From positions 1,178,001 through 1,242,000 of the forward strand of contig CM065313.1 of NCBI GenBank assembly GCA_033032175.1: a stretch of 64,000 bases of DNA, in the 5' to 3' direction. Shown one piece after another: positions 1-11,190 of the stretch. The position numbers were made by a program, and so were the translations under genes. The stretch comes from Saturnia japonica. Its lineage: Eukaryota; Arthropoda; Insecta; Lepidoptera; Saturniidae. Under the pieces are notes generated by a model. That model was given only the letters and a program-made list of their open reading frames with translations. It was not told the DNA's origin and did no database searches. Position 1 is the first letter of the stretch. The number at the start of each line of letters is the position of its first letter.

Positions 1-806
1 TGAAGTAATCGAAGATCATCGTCTAAAAACCTTGAAAAAACAGCTTTTACAGCTTCCTACGTTTATACTATTTTTCTTCGTTTCAGTTAGGTTACACTTT
101 GCATCTTACAACTCTGCTTTATGATAGAAACATATCTTTGTTACTTTTGTCAAACTCTGCAGTAATTTTCTTTCTGGTAAAACATGGTATTTACGAGAGA
201 TAGAGAATCAATTTTTTTAAGTCATCACAATCAAAGCTCTAGTTACTTTCGTGTCAAATTAACATAAACATGACAAGGGATAGTCTTGGTGGAAGAAGGA
301 TTAAGAAATTAGTGTGCATTTACTCACTTCCATTGAAGCAACCCATTATCATTATGAACACCATATTTAGGAACCATCAACACTTGAGAATGAAGAAATG
401 TTCAATGAAGAACAAATATTAATTGTAGGGTATAAATACAAAACTGTAAATTTGCTGTTTCAAGTCATCAATATATCGAAAGCTGATGAGATTTATAGCC
501 TGTGCCTTTTCTCGATAAAAAGTCTTTTTGTAGTAGTTCTGATACTGATATTATTTACCGTCAAAACCAATATCGGTTCGAATGCAGTGGAACATTGACT
601 TAAAGTGTACAGTGTACGGTAGTGACAAATGTGACAGGGAGTTCCGCTGGCTGCGACCATCGCTCACTGCTAGCTAGACGAATGCACGCGGATTTGTCAC
701 CAGCGCGGCATCAACGTAGAAACATCAACCGGATTACTTAAACGAGAATATTCTTTACTTTCTCATATGTATTATGGTGTTTTTGTAACAATATCTACTT
801 AATACA
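1..806. other. Gene-free AT-rich sequence
   Basis: No repeat, RNA or gene is recognised here. A 66-residue reading frame at 398-598 has no motif and is probably chance. A less AT-rich patch lies near 640-720. Confidence 0.5.
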
Positions 807-1142
807 TTTTAAGACTTACTACCAGATAATGAATACACAGTTTAACTTGTTGGTCTAGAAACGTGACATTTTGCAAGAGTTCCTTACAACACAAGTGGGC
901 ACTAAAAAAGGGTTTTGAAAATTAAATTCCCTGGACTCTGCAGACAATGTATACCGCTATTTAATTTTTTTACCGCTTTTTAATTTAAACTTTTAAGACT
1001 TATTGGCAGTTAATGCAAAGAAACACGTGGTCTAGAAACATGAAACGTTTAAAAAGATGTTCCTTTTAAAACTTATGTGAGCACTAAAAAAGGGTTTACA
1101 AAATTAATTCCTTGGAGCCTGTACAAAATGCATACAGATTTA
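807..1142. repeat. Two-copy tandem duplication, period 184 bp
   Basis: Unit 1 begins at 807 and unit 2 at 991, both with TTTTAAGACTTA. Matching blocks follow in the same order in both: GGTCTAGAAAC, then GCACTAAAAAAGGGTTT, then AAATT-CC-TGGA. The copies have diverged clearly by eye, so this is an old duplication. No third copy was seen after 1142. It has no recognised coding content. Confidence 0.75.
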
Positions 1143-2388
1143 TCGGTCAAATAGTCTTAAAAATCCGAATTATCGAGCTTGGCTTACACCAAAATGTTTT
1201 CAGGTTGTCATTTTTCGGTGATTGTCATTACAATGCGTAACAGTGCACTGGAGTTTGTGACAGGAACTTGATTGGACTTTTTGTTTTATAATCCAAAAGT
1301 TTGTGATTATTTGCGTTTTTTATGTATATTATTTAGGATTTTACGTATTATACTTTGGTCATTTTACACGAGTAAAGGGAACTCAGAAGGAAAGCACAAA
1401 ACATAAGATTTTTTGTCTCGAAATATTATATCTACTTTTAATGCTTTACTAAAATAGCCCGCAAATTTATTATAATCTCATTTCATCACGTTGAAAGTAT
1501 CTACTTATGTAAATAACCTTAGACATTGAAAAAACCTGATAACTTTAGGACAAAAGAATTAAACTATGATACGCTACAATAATTTTATAAAAATAAAACT
1601 TACAAACTGGAAATGCCTCTGACGACCGATTAAAAAAAAATAACAAATATTTTTAAATTTAGTTTTAACAGTTGTGGCTATTAATAACTTTAGTCCATCA
1701 TTTCGTACCTATGTTTATTATATATTACTATAAAAATATCCTAAATGTCAAAGTATTAAAAACGAAACTACGATAAAGTTAATGATTAATGTTTTTTTAA
1801 GCCAAATAAATTTTATGTTTTTGAATTGTGTGGAAGTAATGTGTTTTTTTTTTGTTTTTTTGCTTGTTCTTTAAAGGTTATTTTTACTTTCGAGTCTATA
1901 ATGCGTTTTAATATTTTAAATATATTAAGCGTTTCGTATTTTATCCTGATAAGTTTAGTCCTCCGCATTCTCGGCAATAATTTTCACAAGTTTAAGTAGT
2001 AAGCAGATAAACAGATATAATCTTCCTAGATTATAACTGAATTTTACATCCAATTCATTGTTTTTTTTTTTTTTTAAATTTCGTATTTCTATTCGTCGCG
2101 TTTAGTAGAGCGTAACATTGATAACTGCACATGCATTATATGACGGAAGTGCGTCAAGGTAAAGATGGACTTAGTCTTCAATAATGATAATAAAATGTGA
2201 ATTTATATTTTACCAACTATTTTGATATTGTATAAAAATAATTTAACTTTGTTTATACAAACATTATTATAATATTACAAAAATAAAACATAGCAAAATG
2301 AATTTACTATTATCATCATCATGCAAAAAAACTTATGAGTTCATAAGTACGTACAAATGTTTTTTTATTAGAACTAATTTTACTGTAA
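1143..2388. other. Gene-free AT-rich sequence
   Basis: Only low-complexity sequence was seen, including a run of 15 T at 2061-2075. A stretch around 2140 (GACGGAAGTGCGTCA) faintly resembles the element described at 41287. Confidence 0.45.
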
Positions 2389-2600
2389 TAGCTTTGAGGG
2401 CCCTGGGGCCTCAGACGGCTTTTACAGCTCCACCGTGGCTTGGAGGCGAGCGCTTAAGGCATTTGGTTGCGAAAGCGTGGCAACATGCTCAAGGGTGACA
2501 AAGTGGCCGAGCCTCGCTACAAACTGGCTAATTCCCTATCCGTTGAAATGTGATCTAAACTAACATATACATATATTAATTTAGATCCTATAAGTTCCTA
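2389..2600. repeat. Dispersed repeat fragment, partly shared with 47995-48130
   Basis: The first part (GAGGGCCC...TTTTACAGCTCCACCG) resembles the inverted tail of the Jockey family whose 3' end is at 13593. The second part (GCGAAAGCGTGG, GTGGCCGAGCCTCG, CTAATTCCCTATCCGT, GATCTAA) recurs in the same order at 47990-48105. It is therefore a dispersed repeat and not unique sequence. The class is not established. Confidence 0.55.
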
Positions 2601-2927
2601 CCTTCTGTGTTTTGTTATTATTTGTTACAATAGTACAAATATATGTAGTATTATATCGAATAGCAATGACTCTTAAAGTCTCCATAAAATAATTCCGTAC
2701 AAAGCGTGAATATGCTAACAAGTCGAAAATGCCTACTTTTCAGTGTGGCTATTTTAAAGTTTACAATTTATTGATAAATCTCATTATAAAAATAAAACGC
2801 CAACAAATTCTTTCATCCGCTTTCTTCTTTCTATGTACGGAGCTCCCAAAAAACTACCTGTTTAGATAAGCATCGATATGCATGTTTCGTTAAAAATACT
2901 AAAAATAAAAAACAAGTTCAATTAGCA

Positions 2928-3223
2928 TGTCTTCCTCCAACCTCAGTTGCTGCTCATCGACATCTCTTTCGGGTATATTACTAAGTTCAAGTGTGGCTTG
3001 GTTATCAGCTAGACCCTACAGACTGGGGTTGGAAGTTGGTCAACAATATATTAGAGCCAGTTCAAACTTTACTCCCAACTGCGCCGGAATAACTGCTGAA
3101 CACAATTATTTGCAACTACAAAAAGGGATGCAGTGCTAAATGTGGTTGCAAAAAAGTCGGACTGTTTTGTTCTCTGGCATGCACAAATTGTCAAGGCCGG
3201 TCGTGCTCTAATGTTGAAACATA
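2928..3223 (+). pseudogene. Relic of a cysteine-rich transposon-type protein
   Basis: One frame reads through about 98 codons interrupted by two stops (near 2979 and 3091). Visible blocks are a leader LPPTSVAAHRHLFRVYY, then VWLGYQLDPTDWGWK, then NILEPVQTLLPTAPE. A Cys cluster of type CNYKKGCSAKCGCKK follows, then CSLACTNCQGRSC, ending at a stop. Proteins with a WGW segment followed by CxC / C-x2-C / GxxC clusters are, from memory, abundant in arthropod genomes as uncharacterised, probably transposon-borne proteins. The cluster resembles a metal-binding CXC-type domain. I do not know the element class. A longer open frame here (2927-3139) is shifted by one base and looks accidental. Its acidic tail (DSFDSDEASCD) continues in another frame, so the gene is frameshifted and dead. 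Confidence 0.6.
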
Positions 3224-3225
3224 AA

Positions 3226-4508
3226 CAATGGAGGATTCGTTTGATTCCGACGAAGCGTCATGCGATACATCGCTATTGACGCAATTTACTTGCATCCAAA
3301 ATGAAGATTAAAAAGAAGCAGGAGAAGAAGAAGAAGAACAAGAATAATTTGAAACTTACGAATCAGGCGAATGAACTTCACCACTTTTTTTAAATTTACA
3401 TCGATTTTATCTTTTCCAATCTTTGAAAATTTCCGTTATTTTGCAATAGTTTCACATTAAACAGGATCACAACTGACCCGTGGAGTAGGCTTACTGGGGA
3501 AACCGAGTTTAAAAAACGCGCTAAGTACACTACCTCACAGGTGGCGTGGGAACGTGTGCATATTATGATGATAACAACTTTTATAACTTTTTGAATCGTT
3601 ATACCTCAGAAACGGTGGCTCGTAGGAAAAAAGTATTGACACATTTTTTATAGATAATTTTATGATCTACATTTTTTGTCTATGTTACTTTTTGCTGAAA
3701 ATCGCGAAAAACTCATTTTCTTGACTTTGACCTTGAATAAAAAAAATTCCATACACGGGAATGATGGGGAACTTTTAATTATTATTTGTTGGGATTTTAT
3801 ACACCTTTGAATGTCTAAATTAATCGGACTATTACCTAAAGACTCATTTATTCATTACATAAATAAGGCGCACCAGATGCTGGTTTGGAATAATTTTGAA
3901 ATTTGACGCAAGCCCACTGATCAACCTAATCACGCCTTGTATAAATAAATTCCGTTTCAAAATTACATCGTGTAACTACATAATTATTTTGCAGAATATA
4001 TGTATTAGTTGCTAATATTTTCTAATAATAGAAGGATTATTCTATCAAATTAATTATAAATATGTCACAAGTATCCGGTTAAGCAAATCGTAAATGAAAA
4101 CTATATAGACACAAAGTCACATCACTTAGAGGATCGTTTTCATAAATGCGATATAAAATTATCAAAAGAGAAACCATGTGGACTGTTAAAGTTCGCCGCA
4201 CCTACGTTTTTAGTGCTGCGCGTTGACGTGTATCGATAAAATATCAATTCAAATGTCAGTTCCACCTTCGGTCGACACGATCGTAAAATTTTATACGCAA
4301 TAAAATGCAAATAGAAGTCGCGTTTGTGATAATGACACTACGATAATCGGCGATGGTAAGACATCGATTAGCATTTGATGTGAGCGCGTTTCCATAGTAC
4401 CCCACATTTTTACTTGCGTTATTAACCCCTGACGCAAAGAGAGGGGTTGGTCAGGCGTGATGATAGTTATGGAAAGTAATAAACTGCTAAACCTTATACC
4501 ATCTAGGA
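3226..4508. other. Gene-free sequence upstream of the hAT element
   Basis: No feature is recognised. The last eight bases (ATCTAGGA, 4501-4508) are the left target-site duplication of the hAT element. Confidence 0.5.
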
Positions 4509-4579
4509 CAGGGGTCGGCAACCTGCGGCTCGCGAGCCACATGCGGCTCTATGGATGTGAAGCTGCGGCTCTTTAGTTC

Positions 4580-4916
4580 CATACGCAAATATTATTTATT
4601 TTATTTAAAAAAATAAAAAATCGTTCTGAATCGATTAACGAGAATTAGGCACCATTTCTATCTCTCGGACACTTGTACTCGCTTTTCCTCGTACCCCTCC
4701 CCCGTGACACGCGTCGTCAGTGTCGTCACTCGTCAGTCCGTCGGAAGCTCTCGAATGACGCCGTCGTCGGATGCTTCTAATTGATTTTAATTCGCTTTCG
4801 ACGTAAGACAGTTTGGCCGTTTGGCGTCTTCACCAGTGCTTTGGCTGTGACGTATAGTTTGTGACGTATAGTGACGTTCACTCTACCATCGTCAGTTTAA
4901 AGAATTCTTAAACGAA
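4580..4916 (+). promoter_or_regulatory. 5' leader/promoter region of the hAT element
   Basis: This non-coding stretch between the left subterminal repeats and the transposase start is CpG-richer than its surroundings. It contains a near tandem repeat of GTGACGTATAGT (about 4848-4871). It probably carried the element's promoter. No TATA box was identified with confidence. Confidence 0.35.
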
Positions 4917-5740
4917 ATGGAGACTCAGTATTCCGACCTCCTTCTTCACAATAAAGTGCGTTGGCTTTCCAAAGGCAAGGTGTTGAAACGTTTTGCTTTG
5001 TGCTTGAATGAAACAAATACATTCCTCAATGAAAAAGGCATTAATCACCCTGAATTAGAGAATGGCAAATAGTTGCAAAATTTTTACTTTATGGTGGATA
5101 TCACAGCTAAATTAAATGAGCTGAATCTAAAACTGCAAGGAAAGGGCAACCCAGCCTATGTTTTGGTAGAAGAATTGGTTTGTTTTGAAGAAAAATTATT
5201 TATTTTTGCAGAAGATATTCAGAGCGGTAAATTACTTCATTTTAGATTTCTAAAGCAATATCGCGATAAAACCAGTGCAACTGTTGACACGAATTACATC
5301 AGCACAGTTATAAAAAAAATTAAAGTAGAATTTGCTGACAGATTTCAGCAATTCAAAACCAAAAAAACCACTCTAGCATTTATAGTAAATCCTCTCAACA
5401 CAAATAGTAAAGAAATCCACATTGAGCCATTTGGAGTTGATACTGGATCTCTAGAAATGCAATTGATCGATTGAAAAAGTAAAGCTTTGTGGAGTGGAAA
5501 ATAATTTACAGAGTTGAAAAGCAAGTTGGAAGAGTTGGAGGTCCAGAAATGTATGTTACGTAGCGCAACAAAAGTGGTCAGCTTTAAAAGAAATACCGCG
5601 AGTTGAGGCACTTATATTCGACGCATGAAATAGTCTTCCAGATTGTTACAGTGAGGTGAAGAGGTTGGCATTTGGAGTGCTGACTATCTTCGGATCGACA
5701 TATTCGTGCGAGCAAGCGAAAATTTAGAGTCGTGTTTGAA
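4917..5740 (+). pseudogene. hAT transposase, truncated and interrupted
   Basis: Reading from the ATG at 4917, the frame gives a block ending HNKVRWLSKGKVLKRF and is stopped by TAG at 5070-5072. It then continues in the same frame to 5471 ([20 protein letters not shown], then a segment around FLKQYRD). This order resembles the middle of GTF2IRD2/ZBED-type hAT transposases. After 5474 the frame breaks up. A shifted frame near 5664-5725 reads RLAFGVLTIFGSTYSCEQA, the conserved start of the hAT C-terminal dimerisation domain, and then stops. The N-terminal BED zinc finger and much of the catalytic region are missing. It is not functional. Confidence 0.85.
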
Positions 5741-6148
5741 ACTTAAAACAACAAGTTATGAGCCAAATTTATCCAAACTTTCTAAAACTATGCAAAGCCA
5801 ACGCTCCCATTGAATTTGTTTGCTCAATTGTTTTATATTGAAGTACAAGTTAGTGTTGTAAGTAAACGATTAATTGTTTTAATTTTTTACTTAAATAATA
5901 TGTGATTATCTAATAATTCCATATTTAAATTATCTAATTTGTAGTGAAAAAACATTACTATATATGAATAAATATATATTTTTCTTATGAATATATAGAT
6001 TAGTTTTTTTAAATCAAAAAACTTTATATAAGCAAGTACTACTTATTGTTGGCAAGATCAAAATTTGTGGCTCTTTAAAGACTGAAAATTAGTAAATTGT
6101 ATTTTTTGACTCTTCCGACTTAAAAGGTTACCGACCCCTGATCTAGGA

Positions 6149-6490
6149 TAATTGTAGTTATCTATTAATACCCTAGACAAGGTACAAGATTCTAAACCAC
6201 GTAATTTAGTACCGCTCGCCGCTTATAGATAGCGGCAAAATAAAGTATTCCACGTGACCTGTTTCTTTCGCTATCCCTCGCCACTAAACTGTGTTAGCTG
6301 CCTTCGGCCGTGGTTATTGTGAAATGTTTAAATCATTTTAATAATTTATAGAATTGTCTTCGTTCCTTAGATAACTTGTCCGCTTTTGTTTATTCATCAT
6401 TATAATAATTATTGGCCCACTTGCCTCTCACCGTCCAGGGAAAAACTATTTATAAGTTTCTCCACAACACACCCGGGGGTTTATAAGTTT
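6149..6490. other. Gene-free sequence
   Basis: No repeat is recognised. A short inverted pair (CCGCT...AGCGG, about 6212-6236) could form a small hairpin around TTATAGATA. Confidence 0.35.
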
Positions 6491-6499
6491 ACCGTATGT

Positions 6500-6805
6500 A
6501 TCTTTGTATCTGGTCTAGCACCGTAGCTCCCAAACGGCTGAACCGATAATTTGACTTGGTCGAGAGTATTCTCAGCTACCATTTAAGTAAATCTACTCCG
6601 CTGGTCGAAGATTATCAGTTCTTTCCTAGTTGATGAATGGATGTGGGCATCTTCCACAGATCTAATCGATTTGAAATTTGGTATCCTATTACTTCAATGT
6701 TTTGACTTGATGCTGCAGAATTATCTAGAACCTCCACCAACTTATAGGTATCGTGTTTGAACTCATTGGAATGGTCTCAATAAACAGTTAGTTGAATCGG
6801 TGGTA
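6500..6805 (+). repeat. Dispersed repeat family C, copy 1
   Basis: The segment around TTGATGAATGGATGTG, AATTTGGTATCCTATTACTTC and the preceding AACGGCTGAACCGATAA recurs inverted at 26275-26465. The phrase CGGCTGAACCGAT is common in insect non-autonomous transposons, from memory. The class is not assigned. Confidence 0.55.
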
Positions 6806-8399
6806 GTACAATTTTCTATTTGCTTTCTTTTCAATAATTCTTTTAATTATATATGTTATCACTATAGAGAATACAATTATTTTCCTTGCAATCAAATAGG
6901 TTAACGTAGAATAATTTTCAGTCAAAAAACGCACAACAAACAAGTCCCGATATGTTTTCATATATCATCAATTCAAATTTTGAGTTTCCTAAATCACTAT
7001 AATATGTATACACACCATATTATGGAGTATAATATTATCTATATTACATACAAAGCAATTATACATTGGATAAAAAATTAAGTTTTTTAACTATCAATAA
7101 ATTAGACACGGTACGAGCTAAGAATGTTATGACATATATTTTTCCTTTTACACACATACCAATATGCAAAGGTTAACATAGTAATTAACGTAGCAATTAC
7201 ATCGGCCACAGCTATAAATACAAACAGGCGTGTTGCTGTAACGTTATCAATTAACATTTTAAAATATTTTATTATATAATTAATCGTTATTGGCTGTAAT
7301 TAACGTTATAGTGTATAATGGATGTCAGTTGCTTTGCATAGGAAATGAAGAGTTGTGCATTGAAATCTACATTAATATTAAATAGAGATAAAGTTAGTGA
7401 GGTCGATGTTTGTTCGTAGATCTCTGAAACGTCTGATTCGATTTAAAAAAATTATTTCACTGATAAAAAGCTCATTCAATCTCTACTCCAACTTTGTGTA
7501 CCACAGACGAATAAATGACTATCAGCGGCTTCAATTCAAATTTATATGAGGGCTGTCTTACAGCGTTTTGTACACAATGGCAGACCTTGTAGGCTGCGTA
7601 GGCGTTTCTCGGAATTACCACGAGAATGTGCCTTCCATTCATCCTCCAAGTTCGACCTTGTGTAACATAAACGATTAAAAAGTTCACTATGATGGTTATT
7701 AAATTTTATAATACTAGCTAGTAAATTTAGTTTTATTTTGTTTATGAAATATGTAGGAATTTAGTATACACTTTTTTCTATTATTTATGGGTTTTACATA
7801 CATCTATTGTACAGGTTTGCGGCGGCAGACTTTCAACTTGTGAGTGATAAACATTAGGATATGTCCTACCACCGTGCAATGATTTCACAATGTTGTCCTT
7901 CATTGAAAGAGCAGATTAATTGAAGAGATTGCGTGTGTCCGTACACGCTACCACGGAACCACTATTGCTTCAAGTTTTCAAATACAAAGGAACTTTTTTT
8001 TATTATCAACAGGATTTCAGTTTTTTGCGTTTTCGCTAGCAAACGTATGGAAAAGATAAAACTATCTTAACTCGTACTACACCACCAGAAGTAATAATAC
8101 AAGTAGTTTCAAACAAGATTTATCCGGTTGAACTAAATTTTGTACTAAGTAATTAATGAAGTCTGTAAAATTTTGTTAATAATTTAAATATCCATTAAAC
8201 TGTAGTAACATTACGTACTAATGTAACTCACAGAAATAACGAAATTAAATTTAATATATCCATAATATGAAAATGTCATAACAAAAATATACAAGCATAA
8301 GTGAATATAAATTATTAAAAGATAACCGGTTTGCAAGTAACTGATAATAATTAAAAAAAAATGAAAACAAGCAATTGTAGGAAATATATACCACATCTA
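6806..8399. other. Gene-free AT-rich sequence
   Basis: No repeat or RNA gene is recognised. A 71-residue minus-strand frame at 7472-7687 has no family signature. Confidence 0.45.
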
Positions 8400-8903
8400 T
8401 CTATACAATTAATAAAATTGAAGTGTCTGTTTGTAATGTCAAAATAACAGTTTTTACTAAATACATATGAAAGTATATACGACACTTGTAACAAAAAGCC
8501 CATTTTTAAAATTGTTGTCTGTCTGTTTTTACGGGTAATATCCGAAACGGTGGAGCGGTTTTGACGAGACTTTCACTGATAGATAGCTGATTATATAGGA
8601 AGTAACTTAGGTTACTTTTATTTTTGAAAAAGAATTAGGGTTCCGCACAAATAAAAAAAACTGGTCATGGTGAATCAATTTTGGTGCTTAAATAGCTTAT
8701 GCCAAGTAAACCATAAGAGATATAGCAAATTAACATAACTATAGGCATTAAAAAGACCTACAAAAAAGTCCGGGAGAGTATATAACTACTTCTAAGGAAC
8801 ACCCACAATAAGCATTTTTGTCTTTAAAATAGCCGGGAACGGGGGAGCAAGATTCGCGCGGGCACTTTGTACTCCACGTGAGTAAAGCCACGGGCACAGC
8901 TAA
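8400..8903 (+). mobile_element. Non-autonomous Helitron, family A copy 1
   Basis: It starts TCTATACAATTAATAAAATT and ends GGGCACAGCTAA. These are a 5' TC and a 3' CT-purine-purine terminus, as in Helitrons, with no target duplication. The interior includes GGTGGAGCGGTTTTGACGAG, TATCAGTGAAAG-like sequence and CCCACAATAAGCATTTTTGTC. The same blocks occur inverted at 60262-60793 and 62845-63308. There is no open reading frame for a replicase. It resembles the small Helitrons abundant in Lepidoptera. Confidence 0.75.
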
Positions 8904-9540
8904 CGATATAAGTAATTATATAAAAACCAATCAACCGAAACGACTCCAGTCCCATAATATAAATATATTTATACGATCAATAAAAACAAACGATCGATAA
9001 AATAGCTCCGGGGCCAACACCAAATAAAGGTGCAGATAAATAAACGAGACATAAACATTAGCATTTCGTTACAAACGTAATGCAATCGAAATGTATTACG
9101 TCTCGTTCGATAAATCAGAATATTTACGCAACGCTTAATAGACCACCGAATTACACAGCAGCACATTTAACAAGATAACACGAATGTTGCGCTCACTACG
9201 AAAACCGTGGAGTAGATATTTGAATTTATTTTATTAGTATTTTTTAATGTGTAACATATTTGTGTAGTGATTTCGTGAAAAGGGACGAAAGTATGCAACA
9301 GGAAGTCGGGGAACTACGCGCTATTTGATTTGACCAATGAGCAGGTGCGGTGGTGGAGTTGGTTGTTAAATGGTACCCACCCCGTAACCGAGAGGTTAGT
9401 ACTGCAAGCCAACAGTGTGTGCGTGTGTGTGACGAGAAAGAGAAAGGAGAATTCATCAGCTGCGCGCTTAACCTACAGTGTTGTGTATAAAGTGTGCTGT
9501 CATTATAAACTAATGTATGTGTAAAATATATTAAGTCAGA
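8904..9540. other. Gene-free sequence with a CCAAT-containing patch
   Basis: Around 9325-9365 the sequence TTGACCAATGAGCAGGTGCGG is less AT-rich than its surroundings. Two overlapping reading frames of 64 and 70 residues lie on opposite strands (9244-9524) and neither is recognised. A promoter is possible, but a CCAAT match alone is weak evidence. Confidence 0.3.
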
Positions 9541-9544
9541 TGTT

Positions 9545-9992
9545 CCACATCATATGAGACTACTGTAAGGCTAGCTCTTTTTTACCCGACTAAGAAAAAG
9601 AGTGTATGTATGTATGTCTATTTCTTTGGTACGCTCTGTAGCCTAAACGGCTTGATGAATTTTAGCTTACGTGGTGTCGTTAGATTTATCTTAAATTGTA
9701 GGAATGACATAGGCTATATAATATTTAAGTATGACGTCTAGGAATCCAATAAAAAGCAAAATTAGAAAAAAAAAATTTTCGCCAAGTGCTTTTTGGTGAA
9801 GTCACGTTTTTTCTTTCCTTCTTAATAATTTAGCCTGTTTATGTTTCCTTATAAAAAAAACACGATATCTTCATTTAATAAAAAGTTATAAGAAACTACG
9901 AGTTTTATAAGCACTACATGTTCAGTGATGTGTTGCTTTACCATGCTGTTAATTTAATAAGCATCGCAGACGAAGTCGCGGATATCTATTAG
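9545..9992 (+). mobile_element. Helitron-like repeat, family C copy 1
   Basis: The blocks AACGGCTTGATGAATTTTAGC, GTGTCGTTAGATTTATCTTAA and ACATAGGCTATATAATATTT recur in the same order at 51180-51480 and partly inverted at 54020-54180. The right side carries GACGAAGTCGCGG...CTATTAG, a decayed form of the GAAGTCGCGGGC...CTAG end typical of these Helitrons. The boundaries are approximate. Confidence 0.6.
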
Positions 9993-10670
9993 TCTACTTA
10001 CTAAAATTCTTAGGACCTGCTAACAAATAACCTATGCCGTTGGGAAATAGGCGTATTTTATGTATTTATGTATTTTAATATAGTAAGTACTTACGACAAT
10101 AAAATTATACTAGTAGTTTCAAATGTTACTCGGAGAAACTGACACTAACTTCAGTGATAATCTTGTTTTTGTATATATTTACATAATAAAGCAGTTTCAT
10201 TATCTTAAAATTCTCGGTTTACTAAGCAATATATTTCTGTTTCTTTTTCTCTTAAACATATTAAATTAATTAACTCATAAAATATACTAAACGATATTTT
10301 AGTATCGCAACTGCATAAGTTTTTAAGCATAGTTTATTTTGATTATGTATGTAATATTTTGTATGAATAACGTTGTATTATAACAACATAAGAAATAAAA
10401 TAAATAGTTTACCTACTTCTTTTTATTGCTTGTGACAAAAATGACATTTGGCATAACTACAACAAAATTGTAATAAAGTTATAAAAAATACTTATTAAAA
10501 ACTCAACTGACTTATTAAGACCACAACAAAAGAATACCGATAGTAAGGTGAAAGGTAATTTAAAATCAGATAATGAAATACGCACGTGGTATTTACATCT
10601 TAATGTGGTAGATGCCCTCCATCTATATATTTTTTATGGTAGCTCTGCAAATTGGCGGTACTAACTAAAC
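9993..10670. other. Gene-free AT-rich sequence
   Basis: Nothing is recognised in this very AT-rich stretch. Confidence 0.45.
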
Positions 10671-10671
10671 A

Positions 10672-11190
10672 CAATGACGATCGCTGACAATCTAGTGACG
10701 GTTGCTGCTGCCATGCCAGTCTGTTTTAATGTCTCTTCACGTTTCGCTTCGATCGAATCGAAGGATCGAAGTACTCGATGTTGTAAAAAGGAGGGAACAT
10801 ATTGGCCGGGAAATGGTTCCACAGTTTTACGGTACGACAAAGATAAGAGACAGAAAACTGTTTAGTTCCCACCGGGATGAAGGTTACCGTAAGAGATGCC
10901 TTCGGAGCCCAGTAAGTGTGGTTCTATTGGGGAAAGAAGAGGAAATAAGATATTTGATTGACGTAGGCGTTACTTTGCGGAAGTCCATCGTAATTAATTT
11001 ATCCGAAATTTCTTTGCTACTTCTGCCTGAAAACAAATTAACGGTTGCTTCCTCTCTCTGCAACAAAAACGTTTGTTATTAAGGAGGGAGTTAGAGTTTG
11101 TAGGGAATTAGATTGATTAGCTCTTCAGAACACTTTTGATATGATACAGAATACGATAGAACATGTTCAGCGAGGCAATGTACCTGCGCA
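10672..11190 (+). repeat. Dispersed repeat family E, longest copy, coding-looking
   Basis: The block GGCGTTACTTTGCGGAAGTC, then ATTTCTTTGCTACTTCTGCC, then CTCTGCAACAAAAACGT recurs at 61205-61365 and inverted at 41895-42050. It overlaps a 126-residue open frame (10702-11082) that includes LGKEEEIRYLIDVGVTLRKS. Sequence beyond the frame (GAACATGTTCAGCGAGGCAATG) also looks coding. This is probably the 3' part of a retrotransposon, but I cannot name the family. The open frame is unlikely to be a host gene because its 3' part is repeated. Confidence 0.5.

Larger units (their letters stand above)
4509..6140 (+). mobile_element. hAT DNA transposon, full-length ends, defective
   Basis: The left end CAGGGGTCGGCAACC (4509-4523) and the inverted right end (6126-6140) match at 14 of 15 bases. 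Both ends are flanked by the same 8-bp duplication, ATCTAGGA, at 4501-4508 and 6141-6148. Eight-bp duplications and CAGGGGTC-type ends are hallmarks of the hAT superfamily. Subterminal GCGGCTC motifs occur three times within the first 65 bp, and GTGGCTC occurs near the right end; such motifs are typical transposase-binding sites. The 1632-bp length is short for an autonomous hAT element, and its single gene is broken. The exact target duplication indicates a genuine transposition that has not been rearranged since. Confidence 0.93.

Noticed and set aside
2927..3139. 70-residue open frame as a small gene
   Set aside because: The neighbouring frame gives a recognisable cysteine-rich transposon protein over the same bases, so this frame is a shadow.
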